Shown: one piece after another, positions 30,326-38,314 of the stretch
Position numbering within the stretch: the first letter of the stretch is position 1
How the letters are laid out: each line of letters opens with the position of its first letter
Assembly: GCA_026005075.1 (NCBI GenBank)
Contig: BPKJ01000005.1
Coordinates: 1 to 64,000, forward strand
Source: Lysobacteraceae bacterium
Lineage (GTDB): Bacteria > Pseudomonadota > Gammaproteobacteria > Xanthomonadales > Xanthomonadaceae
Length of the DNA: 64,000 nt
Reading direction: 5' to 3'
The notes under the pieces: generated by a model
Told to the model about the DNA's origin: nothing
The model's input: only the letters and a program-made list of their open reading frames with translations
Databases searched by the model: none
Translations under genes and position numbers: made by a program

Positions 30326-31492
30326 ATGCAGCCGCACGAATACCCACGCCGAATCCTGTTCTGCGTCGCCGGAATGACGCCCCAGATCATCACCGAGACG
30401 CTCTATGCGCTCGCCGTGGAGACCGACGGGCGTCCCCCGTTCGTGCCGACCGAGATACGTGTCCTGAGCACGTCGACCGGTGCCGAGCAGGTCCGCCTCG
30501 CCCTGCTCGCCGGTGACCGCGACCAGTTCGGCGCGCTGTGCCGGGAGTATGGATTGCGCGGCATCCGTTTCGATCCCTCGATGGTCGAGGTCATCACCGG
30601 TCCCGACGGCCGGCCGCTGGCCGACATCCGCAGTCCCGAGGAAAACGAATGCGCGGCCGACGCCATCACCCGGACGGTGGCGGAGCTGACCCGGGATCCC
30701 GACTGCGCGGTCCACGTATCCATCGCCGGCGGCCGCAAGACCATGGGCTTTTACGCGGGCTACGCGCTGTCGCTGTACGGGCGCCAGCAGGACCGGCTCT
30801 CGCACGTGCTGGTCAACGAGCGTTTCGAGCAGCTTCGCGACTTCTATTTCAAGCCGCGCAACCCGGTCACGATCAAGGACAGCCGCGGTCTCGAGGTGTC
30901 CACGGCCGATGCCCGCATCCACCTTGCCGAGATCCCCTTTGTCGCGCTGGCCGAGGGCCTGCACAAGCCGCTGCTCGATCGCAGCATGGGCTACGCCGAG
31001 ACGGTGCGTCTGCTGCGTCGCAGCAGCAGCGAGGGGGTACTGCTGATCGACTGCGCGCGCGGCCTGATCAGCTGGCAGGGCATGTCCCTGCAGCTCACCA
31101 ATGCGCAGTTGCCGATCTACCTGTGGTTCGCCGAGCGGCGGCGTCGGGGTCTCGATGACGGTTGGGTGAGCAAGCGCAGCATCGCCTACGATCGCGAGAT
31201 GCACCTCGATCTGGTCCGCTGTGCCCGGCGGCACCTGGACAAGGGGGGCCGCGGTCAGGCTGCCGATCAGGTCGACGACGTGTTCACCGAACCCCCGCAG
31301 GGGTTCGACGGTGCGGAATGGATGGCCCCCCACCTGAGCCGGATCAAGCAGCGGATCGTCGAACACTTCGGTCCGGCCGCCCTGTCCCGGATCGGCATCG
31401 AGTCCGACAATCGGAGGCGGAACCAGACCGCCTACCGGCTGACGACGCCGCCCGAACTCATCCGCATCGAATCGGCGCGCCGCGAGTCCTGA
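30326..31492 (+). CDS. Cas_NE0113-family CARF protein with a probable C-terminal winged helix
   Basis: 388 residues. The N-terminal domain is CARF of the NE0113 family (TIGR02584): strand 1 with FCVAGMTPQIITETLYAL (residues about 12-30) and the ligand-loop motif SIAGGRKTMGFYAGYAL with GGRK at 135-138. CARF domains bind cyclic oligoadenylate made by Cas10. From about residue 231 the sequence resembles an OmpR-like winged helix: a short strand pair (ISWQGMSLQLT), helices, then SRIKQRIVEHFG and a final NRRRNQTAYRL wing, suggesting a ligand-controlled DNA-binding protein. No HEPN or nuclease motif is seen. NE0113 genes are known beside Csx16 in type III CRISPR loci; Csx16 is the next gene here, but no CRISPR locus is present. 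Confidence 0.85.
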   Translation: MQPHEYPRRILFCVAGMTPQIITETLYALAVETDGRPPFVPTEIRVLSTSTGAEQVRLALLAGDRDQFGALCREYGLRGIRFDPSMVEVITGPDGRPLADIRSPEENECAADAITRTVAELTRDPDCAVHVSIAGGRKTMGFYAGYALSLYGRQQDRLSHVLVNERFEQLRDFYFKPRNPVTIKDSRGLEVSTADARIHLAEIPFVALAEGLHKPLLDRSMGYAETVRLLRRSSSEGVLLIDCARGLISWQGMSLQLTNAQLPIYLWFAERRRRGLDDGWVSKRSIAYDREMHLDLVRCARRHLDKGGRGQAADQVDDVFTEPPQGFDGAEWMAPHLSRIKQRIVEHFGPAALSRIGIESDNRRRNQTAYRLTTPPELIRIESARRES

Positions 31493-31753
31493 ACCACCGC
31501 CCGGCCCGCCGCGGTGCGGAAACGGCGGCTGTGCTCAGCGTCGGTCGTCAAACCCTGAGGCCAGACCACTGCTGCAGTCGCCACCGGGCTCAGCAGCGTT
31601 CGCAGGGTACGGAGCGCGGCGGGCAGCTGCGGCGCTGCAAGCTTGGGCACCGCACCGGCACGGGGCATGAGGCTGGATAGCTTGCAGTCCTGCCGGCCCT
31701 GGCCGGGCCGATGCAGGCGGGTCCGCTCTAGCGCAACCAGGGAGGAGAAAGCC
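31493..31753 (+). other. 261-base gap between the CARF gene and csx16
   Basis: This is the largest gap in the island. It contains an 11-base palindrome-like ACTGCTGCAGT near 31567-31577. An in-frame extension upstream of csx16 runs open back to ATGs at 31643 and 31667. No CRISPR repeat, tRNA or clear promoter was recognised. It may hold an independent promoter for csx16 and the membrane protein, or a binding site for the CARF-winged-helix protein. Confidence 0.4.
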
Positions 31754-32068
31754 GTGGGCACCTTGTTCGTCAGCAGGCATCCGGGCGCCTTGGCCTGGGC
31801 AAGAAAGCGTGGCGTCGAGGCCACCGTGGTCACCCACCTCGACGTGCAACAGGTGCGGGACGGCGATGTGGTGATCGGGACGCTGCCGGTCCATCTTGCG
31901 GCGGAGGTCTGCGCGCGCGGCGCACGCTACGTGCATCTTTCCATCGAGGTGCCGGTCGAGCTGCGCGGACGCGAGCTCAGCGAGGCCGAAATGGAGGACC
32001 TGGGCGCGCAGCTCGTGGAGTTCGAGGTCGTCCGCAGGGGAAACTGGCCTGCGGCCGCGTCCGCATGA
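31754..32068 (+). CDS. csx16: CRISPR-associated ring nuclease Csx16 (VVA1548 family)
   Basis: 104 residues, starting at GTG with GGAGGAG 6 bases upstream. Highly typical Csx16 segments: LFVSRHPGALAWARKRG near the start, DVVIGTLPVHLAAEVCARGARYVHLS in the middle (quoted in parts: GTLPVHLAAEVC and RYVHLS) and PVELRGRELS after it. Csx16 proteins degrade cyclic tetra-adenylate and so switch off type III CRISPR signalling. It lies between a CARF protein and a membrane CARF-like protein, as expected for an off-switch. A longer in-frame start is possible but has no comparable RBS. Confidence 0.9.
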   Translation: MGTLFVSRHPGALAWARKRGVEATVVTHLDVQQVRDGDVVIGTLPVHLAAEVCARGARYVHLSIEVPVELRGRELSEAEMEDLGAQLVEFEVVRRGNWPAAASA

Positions 32069-32084
32069 GCCGGGAGGGCGTGGC

Positions 32085-32966
32085 ATGAGCCAGGACGCTC
32101 GCGCGCTGCTTCGCCTGGTCAGGCAGGTGGTGGGTCACCACGAGCCCCGTCTGGCCTTGTGGGGGCTGGTCCTCATCCTGCTGGTGGGATGGCTGGGTGA
32201 CGGTTCGCTGGGGCTGCTCCGGGCCTTGCTTGCTGGCTTTGCGGGCCCCGGTCTCGTCGAACCGATGGTGGTGGTGCTGAGCGGGCTCGCCCTGTTCGCG
32301 CTCTATCGCCGCGCCCTCGAGGCCTGGAAGCGCCGCTGCACCGGCCCCGTCTCGGTACGGCAGTGCGACACGCAAGGCATCCGCGGGCTGGTGGCGGCGC
32401 TCAGCCCGCACAAGGACGCCGCAGGGCAGGGCGAGGAGATCAACCTGGAGGCCATCGGGCGCTGGGTCAGCGATGGCCGGTCTGCCGATGCCATCCTCGC
32501 CGACCTGGGGAGCTGCAAGCACCCCTGGGAGATGTCGATCCGCCTGCTGCGGGACATCGAATCGCTCGAGGCCGCCACCTTCGTGCTCTCGTGCGAAGCG
32601 GTCGAGCACTGGCCGGTGTTTCGGCAGCTCGCCCTGCACTGTCTAGGTGAGCGAAAGCTGGAGCTGCGCGCCCACACCGAGCTCATGTCCGGCCATTCCA
32701 CCCACGGCCTCGACGTGGTGATCGACTTTTCCGGGCTGCTCTCCGCCTTCGATGCCTGCGTGCAGGACCTCGCCACGAGCGGACTGCCAAGCAATCAGGT
32801 GGCGCTCGACATCACCTCGGGCAACAAGCTGTGTTCGGCGGCCGCGGCGATGGTGGCGCTGGACCGCGACCGGCGCATGCTCTACCGCTGGCGTGAGGAG
32901 AAGCGCGACAAGCTGGTGAGCTTCGATGCACGCTACGAAACCGTCGAGGACGATCCCGACCGCTAG
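32085..32966 (+). CDS. Two-pass membrane protein with a CARF-like cytoplasmic domain (putative effector)
   Basis: 293 residues. Two hydrophobic helices at about 23-38 and 58-74 precede an arginine-rich boundary (YRRALEAWKRR) and a roughly 200-residue soluble domain. That domain contains CKHPWEMSIRLLRDIE and, near the end, a strand-loop ALDITSGNKLCSAAAAM (D242, G246, K248) that resembles the DxTGGxK/GNK ligand loop of CARF and related cyclic-nucleotide sensors. The layout recalls Cam1 and Csx23, membrane effectors triggered by cA4, but I cannot place it in either. Its start is 16 bases after the csx16 stop, so they are co-transcribed. It is convergent with proA, 10 bases apart. Confidence 0.65.
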   Translation: MSQDARALLRLVRQVVGHHEPRLALWGLVLILLVGWLGDGSLGLLRALLAGFAGPGLVEPMVVVLSGLALFALYRRALEAWKRRCTGPVSVRQCDTQGIRGLVAALSPHKDAAGQGEEINLEAIGRWVSDGRSADAILADLGSCKHPWEMSIRLLRDIESLEAATFVLSCEAVEHWPVFRQLALHCLGERKLELRAHTELMSGHSTHGLDVVIDFSGLLSAFDACVQDLATSGLPSNQVALDITSGNKLCSAAAAMVALDRDRRMLYRWREEKRDKLVSFDARYETVEDDPDR

Positions 32967-32976
32967 GGCAGCAGGA

Positions 32977-34305
32977 TCAGGGTGCCGTGCCTGGCGGCAC
33001 GGAGGCTGGCGCTGTGGGCGGATCCTCCGCACGGGCAGGAGTCCGCGCCTGGGGGTGACGCACGTGGCCTTCGCCCTCGACCACCCACTTGCGGCAGGTC
33101 AGCGCCTCGAGTCCCATCGGGCCGTACGCGTGCAGCTTGGTGGTGGAGATGCCGATCTCGGCGCCGAGCCCGAGCTCGCCGCCGTCGTTGAAGCGCGAGG
33201 AGGCGTTGACCATCACCGCCGAGGCGTCGACCTCGTTGACGAAACGCTGCGCGTGTCCGGGGTCGCGGGTGACGATCACCTCGGTGTGGTGCGAGCCGTG
33301 GCGGCGGATGTGGTCGAGCGCCTCGTCCAGGCCGTCGACGACGCGGACCGCAAGGATGCGGTCGAGGAACTCCCGGCCCCAGTCCTCCTCGGTGGCCGGG
33401 ACCGCGCCCGGCAGCAAGGGCAGTGCGCGTGGACAGGCACGCAGCTCCACCCGATGCGCGGCGAGCCTGCGCGCCAGCCCCGGCAGCAGTGCCGCCGCGA
33501 TGCCGGCATCGACCAGCAGGCATTCCAGCGCGTTGCACACGCCCGGTCGCATGGCCTTGCCGTCGACGACGAGGTCGGCCGCCAGGTCGAGGTCCGCGCT
33601 GCGGTCCACGAACAGGTGGCACACGCCCCGGTAATGCTGGATCACCGGAATCCTGCTGTGCTCGACGACGTGACGGATCAGCGCCTCGCCGCCACGCGGA
33701 ATGACGAGGTCGACCAGGTCGTCGCGTTGCAGCAGGGCATGCAGCTGCGATCGGTCCGGATCGTCGAGCACGGTCACGCAGGCCGGATCGATCCCGCATC
33801 CGGCCAGTGCCTCGTGCAGCGCGGCGGCGATCGCGGCATTGCTGTGGCGGGCCTCGCTGCCCCCCCGGAGCACGCAGGCATTGCCCGACTTGAAGCACAG
33901 CGCGGCGGCGTCGGCGGTGACGTTGGGGCGCGCTTCGTAGACCATGGCGATGAGCCCGATCGGGGCCGGGCGGCGGCGGATGCGCAGACCGTCGCCACGG
34001 ACCCTTGGCGTCTCGCGGTCGGCCAGCGGATCGGGCAGTGCCGCCACCGCCTCCAGCGCGGCGGCGAGGGCCTCGATGCGGCCTGCATCGAGGGCGAGGC
34101 GGTCGAGCAGGGCCGACGGCCTTGCCGCTGCCTCGGCGGCCTCGAGGTCGAGGCGGTTGGCGGCCTCGATGGCCCTGGCCTGCCGGCGGATGCCTGCGGC
34201 CATGGCGCGCACGGCACGGTCGCGCAGGCCGGCATCGAGGGCGACGAGGGCGGGAAGGGTGGCGCGGGCAGCGCGCAGACGGGCGTCGAGGTCGGTCGTG
34301 TTCAC
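32977..34305 (-). CDS. proA: Gamma-glutamyl phosphate reductase
   Basis: 442 residues, starting at GTG that overlaps the proB stop (GTGA). Conserved aldehyde-dehydrogenase-type segments: MVYEARPNVTADAAALCFKSGNA, quoted as EARPNVT and CFKSGNA; the catalytic Cys region MRPGVCNALECLL; ASSRFNDGGELGLGAEIGIST (FNDGGELGLG); and GPMGLEALTCRKWV. It performs the second step of proline synthesis. The C-terminus has an extra proline- and alanine-rich tail of about 25 residues beyond the normal end. Confidence 0.95.
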   Translation of the reverse strand: MNTTDLDARLRAARATLPALVALDAGLRDRAVRAMAAGIRRQARAIEAANRLDLEAAEAAARPSALLDRLALDAGRIEALAAALEAVAALPDPLADRETPRVRGDGLRIRRRPAPIGLIAMVYEARPNVTADAAALCFKSGNACVLRGGSEARHSNAAIAAALHEALAGCGIDPACVTVLDDPDRSQLHALLQRDDLVDLVIPRGGEALIRHVVEHSRIPVIQHYRGVCHLFVDRSADLDLAADLVVDGKAMRPGVCNALECLLVDAGIAAALLPGLARRLAAHRVELRACPRALPLLPGAVPATEEDWGREFLDRILAVRVVDGLDEALDHIRRHGSHHTEVIVTRDPGHAQRFVNEVDASAVMVNASSRFNDGGELGLGAEIGISTTKLHAYGPMGLEALTCRKWVVEGEGHVRHPQARTPARAEDPPTAPASVPPGTAP

Positions 34306-35438
34306 AGCAGCACCAGATCGTCGCGATGGATGACGGACTCGGAGGGGCACTCGCCCAGCAGCTCGGCGATCTCGCGGCTGTGGCGGCCGCGGATCCTGGC
34401 CAGTTCGCCGGCGCGGTACTGGACGATGCCCTTGGCGATGGCGCGGTCGCCGTGGCGTACCTCCACCGCATCGCCGACGTCGAACGTGCCCTCGCTGTCC
34501 ACCACGCCGCGCGGCAGGAGGGAGGCGCCCCGGCCGGTCAGCGCCTCGGCGGCCCCGGCGTCGATGCGGATCACCCCGGAGGTCGGCAGCGCGTGCAGCA
34601 TCCAGTGCTTGCGCGCCGCGCGGCGCTGCAGGGCAGGGCGGATCAGGGTGCCCTTCCAGCCGCCCCGAAGCAGCGCCATCAGGGCTTCGGGGTCGCGGCC
34701 GTCGCAGACCACCGTGCCGATGCCGGCCTCGGCGCAGCGGCGCGCGGCGAGCAGCTTGGTGCGCATCCCACCGGTGCCGACCGCGCTGCCGGCACCGCCG
34801 GCCCGGTCGAGCAGTGCCTCGGAGACGGTGTCGATCTCGCTCAGCCGGCGGGCCCCAGCTGTGCGCCGCGGATCGGCGTCGTAGACGCCGTCGATGTCGG
34901 TGGCCAGCACCATCAGGTCGGCCTCGGCGAGCACCGCGACATGGCCGGCAAGGCTGTCGTTGTCACCGACCCTGAGCTCCTCGACCGCCACCGAGTCGTT
35001 CTCGTTGATCACCGGCAGCACGCCGAGCCCGCGCAGCGAGCGCAGGGTGTTGCGGGCGTTGAGGAAGCGCCTGCGGTGGGCGAGGTCGTCCTGGGTCAGC
35101 AGCAGCTGGGCGACAGGAAAATCGAAGAACCGAGCCCAGAAGCGCATCAGCTCGGCCTGGCCGACGGCGGCAAGGGCCTGTTTTCCGGCCACACCCGAGG
35201 GCGCCTGCAGCTGCCGCTGTGCGAGCGTGGCCCGCCCGGCCGCCACGGCGCCGGAGGAAACGAGGATGACTTCCCGGTCCTGCTGGCGGGCGGCGTGGAT
35301 GAAGCGCGCCACGTCGAGCAGGTGCGTGGTCGACAGCGCCTGCCCGCCGGGGGCGATCAGGTTGCTGCCGATCTTCAGCACCAGCCTGCGCCAGCGGGGC
35401 AGCAGGAGCGTCTGGGCCGAGGTGTCGATCAAGGGCAT
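34302..35438 (-). CDS. proB: Glutamate 5-kinase
   Basis: 378 residues. The kinase domain carries LVLKIGSNLIA, ILVSSGAVAAG, VINENDSVAVEELRVGDND and ATDIDGVYDADPR; a C-terminal PUA domain begins near residue 285. It makes gamma-glutamyl phosphate for proline and is normally feedback-inhibited. The Shine-Dalgarno AGGGAGG abuts the first ATG with no spacing, so a TTG two codons later may be the true start. Coupled to proA by GTGA. Confidence 0.95.
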   Translation of the reverse strand: MPLIDTSAQTLLLPRWRRLVLKIGSNLIAPGGQALSTTHLLDVARFIHAARQQDREVILVSSGAVAAGRATLAQRQLQAPSGVAGKQALAAVGQAELMRFWARFFDFPVAQLLLTQDDLAHRRRFLNARNTLRSLRGLGVLPVINENDSVAVEELRVGDNDSLAGHVAVLAEADLMVLATDIDGVYDADPRRTAGARRLSEIDTVSEALLDRAGGAGSAVGTGGMRTKLLAARRCAEAGIGTVVCDGRDPEALMALLRGGWKGTLIRPALQRRAARKHWMLHALPTSGVIRIDAGAAEALTGRGASLLPRGVVDSEGTFDVGDAVEVRHGDRAIAKGIVQYRAGELARIRGRHSREIAELLGECPSESVIHRDDLVLL

Positions 35439-35505
35439 CCTCCCTGGCCCGCGACCGGCTGCGCGGGCCGGTGCTGGGCCGGCTACGGCCTGGCCGCGGG
35501 CGGGC

Positions 35506-37548
35506 TCAGCCGAGGGCCTCCCAGCCCGGGCGCGGCGCAAACCGCGGCCCATGCCGCTGGGCCAGCTGCTCCAGCCGGGCCTTGAGCCGTTCCGGTCCGG
35601 CGGCGCGGATGTATTCGATCGGGCCGCCGCGGAAGGGCGCAAAACCGGTTCCGAAGATCACCCCGGCGTCGAGCAGGTCGGCATCGGCCACCACCCCCTC
35701 GTGCAGGCAGGCCACGGCCTCGTTGAGAAGGGCCAGGATCAGGCGGTCCTGCAGGTCCTCGGGCGGAACGTGGCCTTCGGGCAGCTCGGGCTTCTTCGGC
35801 TTGCCGTCCTCCCAGACGTAGAAGCCCTCGCCGTCCTTGCGCCCGCGCTTGCCGGCATCCAACTTGCTCTCCAGACCCTGGGGGATGGGCAGCTTGAGGA
35901 AGTCGGCGAGGATCCGGCCTACCGAGGCGGCGACGTCGAGGCCGACGGTGTCGGCCAGCTCGATCGGGCCCATCGGCATGCCGAACTCGACCGCCGCGCG
36001 ATCGATGGCAGGCCCGGGGATGCCCTCGCTGTAGGCGGTCATGGCCTCGAGCAGGTAGGGCATGAGAATGCGGTTGACGAGGAAGCCCGGGCTGCCCGCG
36101 ACCGGCACCGGCAGCTTGTCGATCGCCCGGCAGAAGGCCGCCAGGCGGCGCTCGGTCTCGGGGTCGAGGTCGGGATGGCGGACGATCTCCACCAGCGGCA
36201 TCATCGCCACCGGGTTGAAGTAGTGCAGCCCGGCGAAGCGCCCCTTGTCCGCAAGTTCGGCGCCGAGCTCGGTGAGGGGAATCGACGAGGTGTTGGAGGT
36301 GAGGATCGCGCCCTCCTTGAGCTTCGGTTCAATGCAGGCGTACAGGGCCCGCTTGGCCTCGAGGTTCTCGAAGATGGCCTCGATGACGAGGTCGGCCTCG
36401 GCCACGCCCGCGCCCTCGACGTCGGCCCGCAGCCGGGCGCGCGCCTCGGCGATGCGGTCCTCCCTGCGGAGCTTCTTCTCGAACAGCTTGCCCGCGCGTT
36501 CCAGCGCGGGCGTGATGAACTTCATCTCCCGGTCCTGCAGGGTCACCTCGAAGCCGCGCAGCGCGCACCAGGCGGCAATGTCGCCACCCATCACCCCGGC
36601 ACCGACCACGTGCACACGGGCGATGCCGTGTTCCTTGCCACCGAGGTTCTTGAGCCGGTCCATCAGGAAGAAGACGCGGATCAGGTTGCGCGCGGTCGGG
36701 GTCTGGGCCAGCCGGGCCACGCTGCGGGCCTCGGCGCTGAGCCGCTTGCGGATCGGTCCGCCGCTGCGGCGCCAGGTCTCGATCAGCGCGTAGGGGGCGG
36801 GGTAGTGTTCCTTGCGCGCCTTGCGCGCGACCTGCCGGACCAGCACCGGCGCGAGGGCCTGGCGGACCGGCCAGAGGTTGCTCGCCCAGGCCAGCAGGCG
36901 TTGCTTCAGCGGCCTCGTGGTGCCGCGCTTGCCAAGTTCGACCGCGGCGTCGATCAACAGCGCCGGCTCGACCACCTTGTCGACCAGGCCGAGCGCCCTT
37001 GCCGCCTTCGCCGACAGGCTGCGGCCGGTCAGCATCAGGTCCATGGCCGCCGGGGCGCCGATCAGCCGGGGCAGGCGGACGCTGCCGCCCCAGCCCGGAT
37101 AGATGCCCAGCTTGACCTCCGGCAGGCCGATCCGGGTGCTGTCCCGGTTGCTGGCGATGCGGTAGCGGCAGGCCAGCGCCAGTTCGGTGCCGCCTCCCAT
37201 GCAGTGGCCGTCGATCGCGGCGACCGTGGGAACCGGCAGTTCGGCCAGCTGCTGGAACACGTTCTGGCCCCGCTCGATGGCTTCCAGCACGACCCCGCGG
37301 CGGTCGTACTCGACGAACTCGCGGATGTCGGCCCCGGCCACGAACCCGGCCGGCTTGCCCGAGGCGATGACCACCGCCCGCGGCCGCTCGAGGGCGATCC
37401 GCTCGACGATCCGCTCCAGTTCGTCGAGCACCTCCTGCGCCAGCGTGTTGACGCTGCTTCCGGCACGGTCGAGCCTGAGCAGCAGCACGCGGTCCTCGCG
37501 CAGCTCGGGGTGCCAGTGGTGGAATCGAAGGCCGTCGAACATGGGCAT
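35506..37548 (-). CDS. fadJ: FadJ-like bifunctional enoyl-CoA hydratase / 3-hydroxyacyl-CoA dehydrogenase
   Basis: 680 residues. The N-terminal crotonase domain has GFVAGADIREF and GHCMGGGTELALAC (oxyanion-hole glycines). The dehydrogenase domain begins with HVVGAGVMGGDIA (dinucleotide motif) and contains SNTSSIPLTEL and LHYFNPVAMMPLVE, and the C-terminal domain has DGEGFYVW. It carries out the hydration and NAD-dependent oxidation steps of fatty-acid beta-oxidation. No thiolase partner is adjacent. It is divergent from rpoE. Whether it is FadJ or FadB in physiology cannot be told here. Confidence 0.85.
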   Translation of the reverse strand: MPMFDGLRFHHWHPELREDRVLLLRLDRAGSSVNTLAQEVLDELERIVERIALERPRAVVIASGKPAGFVAGADIREFVEYDRRGVVLEAIERGQNVFQQLAELPVPTVAAIDGHCMGGGTELALACRYRIASNRDSTRIGLPEVKLGIYPGWGGSVRLPRLIGAPAAMDLMLTGRSLSAKAARALGLVDKVVEPALLIDAAVELGKRGTTRPLKQRLLAWASNLWPVRQALAPVLVRQVARKARKEHYPAPYALIETWRRSGGPIRKRLSAEARSVARLAQTPTARNLIRVFFLMDRLKNLGGKEHGIARVHVVGAGVMGGDIAAWCALRGFEVTLQDREMKFITPALERAGKLFEKKLRREDRIAEARARLRADVEGAGVAEADLVIEAIFENLEAKRALYACIEPKLKEGAILTSNTSSIPLTELGAELADKGRFAGLHYFNPVAMMPLVEIVRHPDLDPETERRLAAFCRAIDKLPVPVAGSPGFLVNRILMPYLLEAMTAYSEGIPGPAIDRAAVEFGMPMGPIELADTVGLDVAASVGRILADFLKLPIPQGLESKLDAGKRGRKDGEGFYVWEDGKPKKPELPEGHVPPEDLQDRLILALLNEAVACLHEGVVADADLLDAGVIFGTGFAPFRGGPIEYIRAAGPERLKARLEQLAQRHGPRFAPRPGWEALG

Positions 37549-37630
37549 GCTCCCTGGTTGCCTGGCCCGCAGGGGGCCGGGCCCTGCATGATCCGGGCAG
37601 CGCCCCGTCAAGGTCAACGCAGGCAGGGCT

Positions 37631-37657
37631 GAACTTTTCCCGCCGCGGGCGGTCGGT
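37631..37657 (+). promoter_or_regulatory. Possible sigma-E-type promoter of rpoE
   Basis: GAACTT at 37631-37636 and a GTCGGT-like -10 around 37652-37657 are separated by about 16 bases. This resembles the GGAACTT...TCnnA pattern of RpoE/AlgU promoters and lies about 65-90 bases before the rpoE start. Autoregulation of the operon is known in this family; the site itself is inferred. Confidence 0.42.
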
Positions 37658-37720
37658 GCCCGCGGTGGGTCAGGATCGACCCTCAGGCCAACGGGCCGCA
37701 GGACAGGAGATCGGGCCCGG

Positions 37721-38314
37721 ATGGGCGAGAACGAACTGGACCAAAGCCTCGTCGCGCGGGTGCAGAAGGGCGACAAGCGCGCCTTCGACCTGCTGGTCGC
37801 GCGCTACCAGAACCGCATCCTTGGCGTGATCTCGCGCTACGTGCACGACTGGGCGGATGCGCAGGACGTGGCCCAGGACACCTTCATCCGCGCCTACCGG
37901 GCGCTCGGCAACTTCCGCGGCGACAGCCAGTTCTACACCTGGCTGTACCGGATCGCCATCAACACCGCCAAGAACTGGCTGGTGGCCCAGGGGCGAAGGC
38001 CGCCGACCGACGACATCGACGCCGCGGATGCCGTGCAGTACGAGAGCGGCACGCGTCTGCGCGACGTCGATACGCCCGAGCATGAGCTCTTGCGGCAGGA
38101 GATTGAACGAACCGTCGCGGAAACGGTCGAAGCCCTGCCGGAGGAACTGCGAATGGCGATCACGCTGCGCGAAGTGGACGGGCTCAGCTACGAGGAGATC
38201 GCCGAGGCCATGGGCTGTCCGATCGGGACCGTGCGCTCGCGCATCTTCCGGGCCCGCGAGGCCATCGACCAGAAACTCCGCCCACTGCTGGACCACAAAC
38301 GGGTGCGCCCATGA
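37721..38314 (+). CDS. rpoE: RNA polymerase sigma-E factor (RpoE/AlgU)
   Basis: 197 residues. Region 2: RYQNRILGVISRYVHDWADAQDVAQDTFIRAYRA (DAQDVAQDTF core) and region 2.4 FYTWLYRIAINTAKN; region 4: LREVDGLSYEEIAEAMGCPIGTVRSRI (YEEIA...GTVRSR helix-turn-helix). It is an ECF sigma factor for envelope stress. It leads the rseA-rseB-rseC-mucD operon and its stop overlaps the rseA start (ATGA). Confidence 0.96.
   Translation: MGENELDQSLVARVQKGDKRAFDLLVARYQNRILGVISRYVHDWADAQDVAQDTFIRAYRALGNFRGDSQFYTWLYRIAINTAKNWLVAQGRRPPTDDIDAADAVQYESGTRLRDVDTPEHELLRQEIERTVAETVEALPEELRMAITLREVDGLSYEEIAEAMGCPIGTVRSRIFRAREAIDQKLRPLLDHKRVRP

Noticed and set aside
30209-32976. A CRISPR array or type III cas operon around the CARF genes
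   Set aside because: No direct repeats of CRISPR spacing and no Cas10, Cmr/Csm or Cas1/2 sequence in either strand; the flanks are gpx and proA.
34894-37632. Long open frame of 912 codons on the plus strand
   Set aside because: Antisense to the FadJ-like gene and proB; no domain character.
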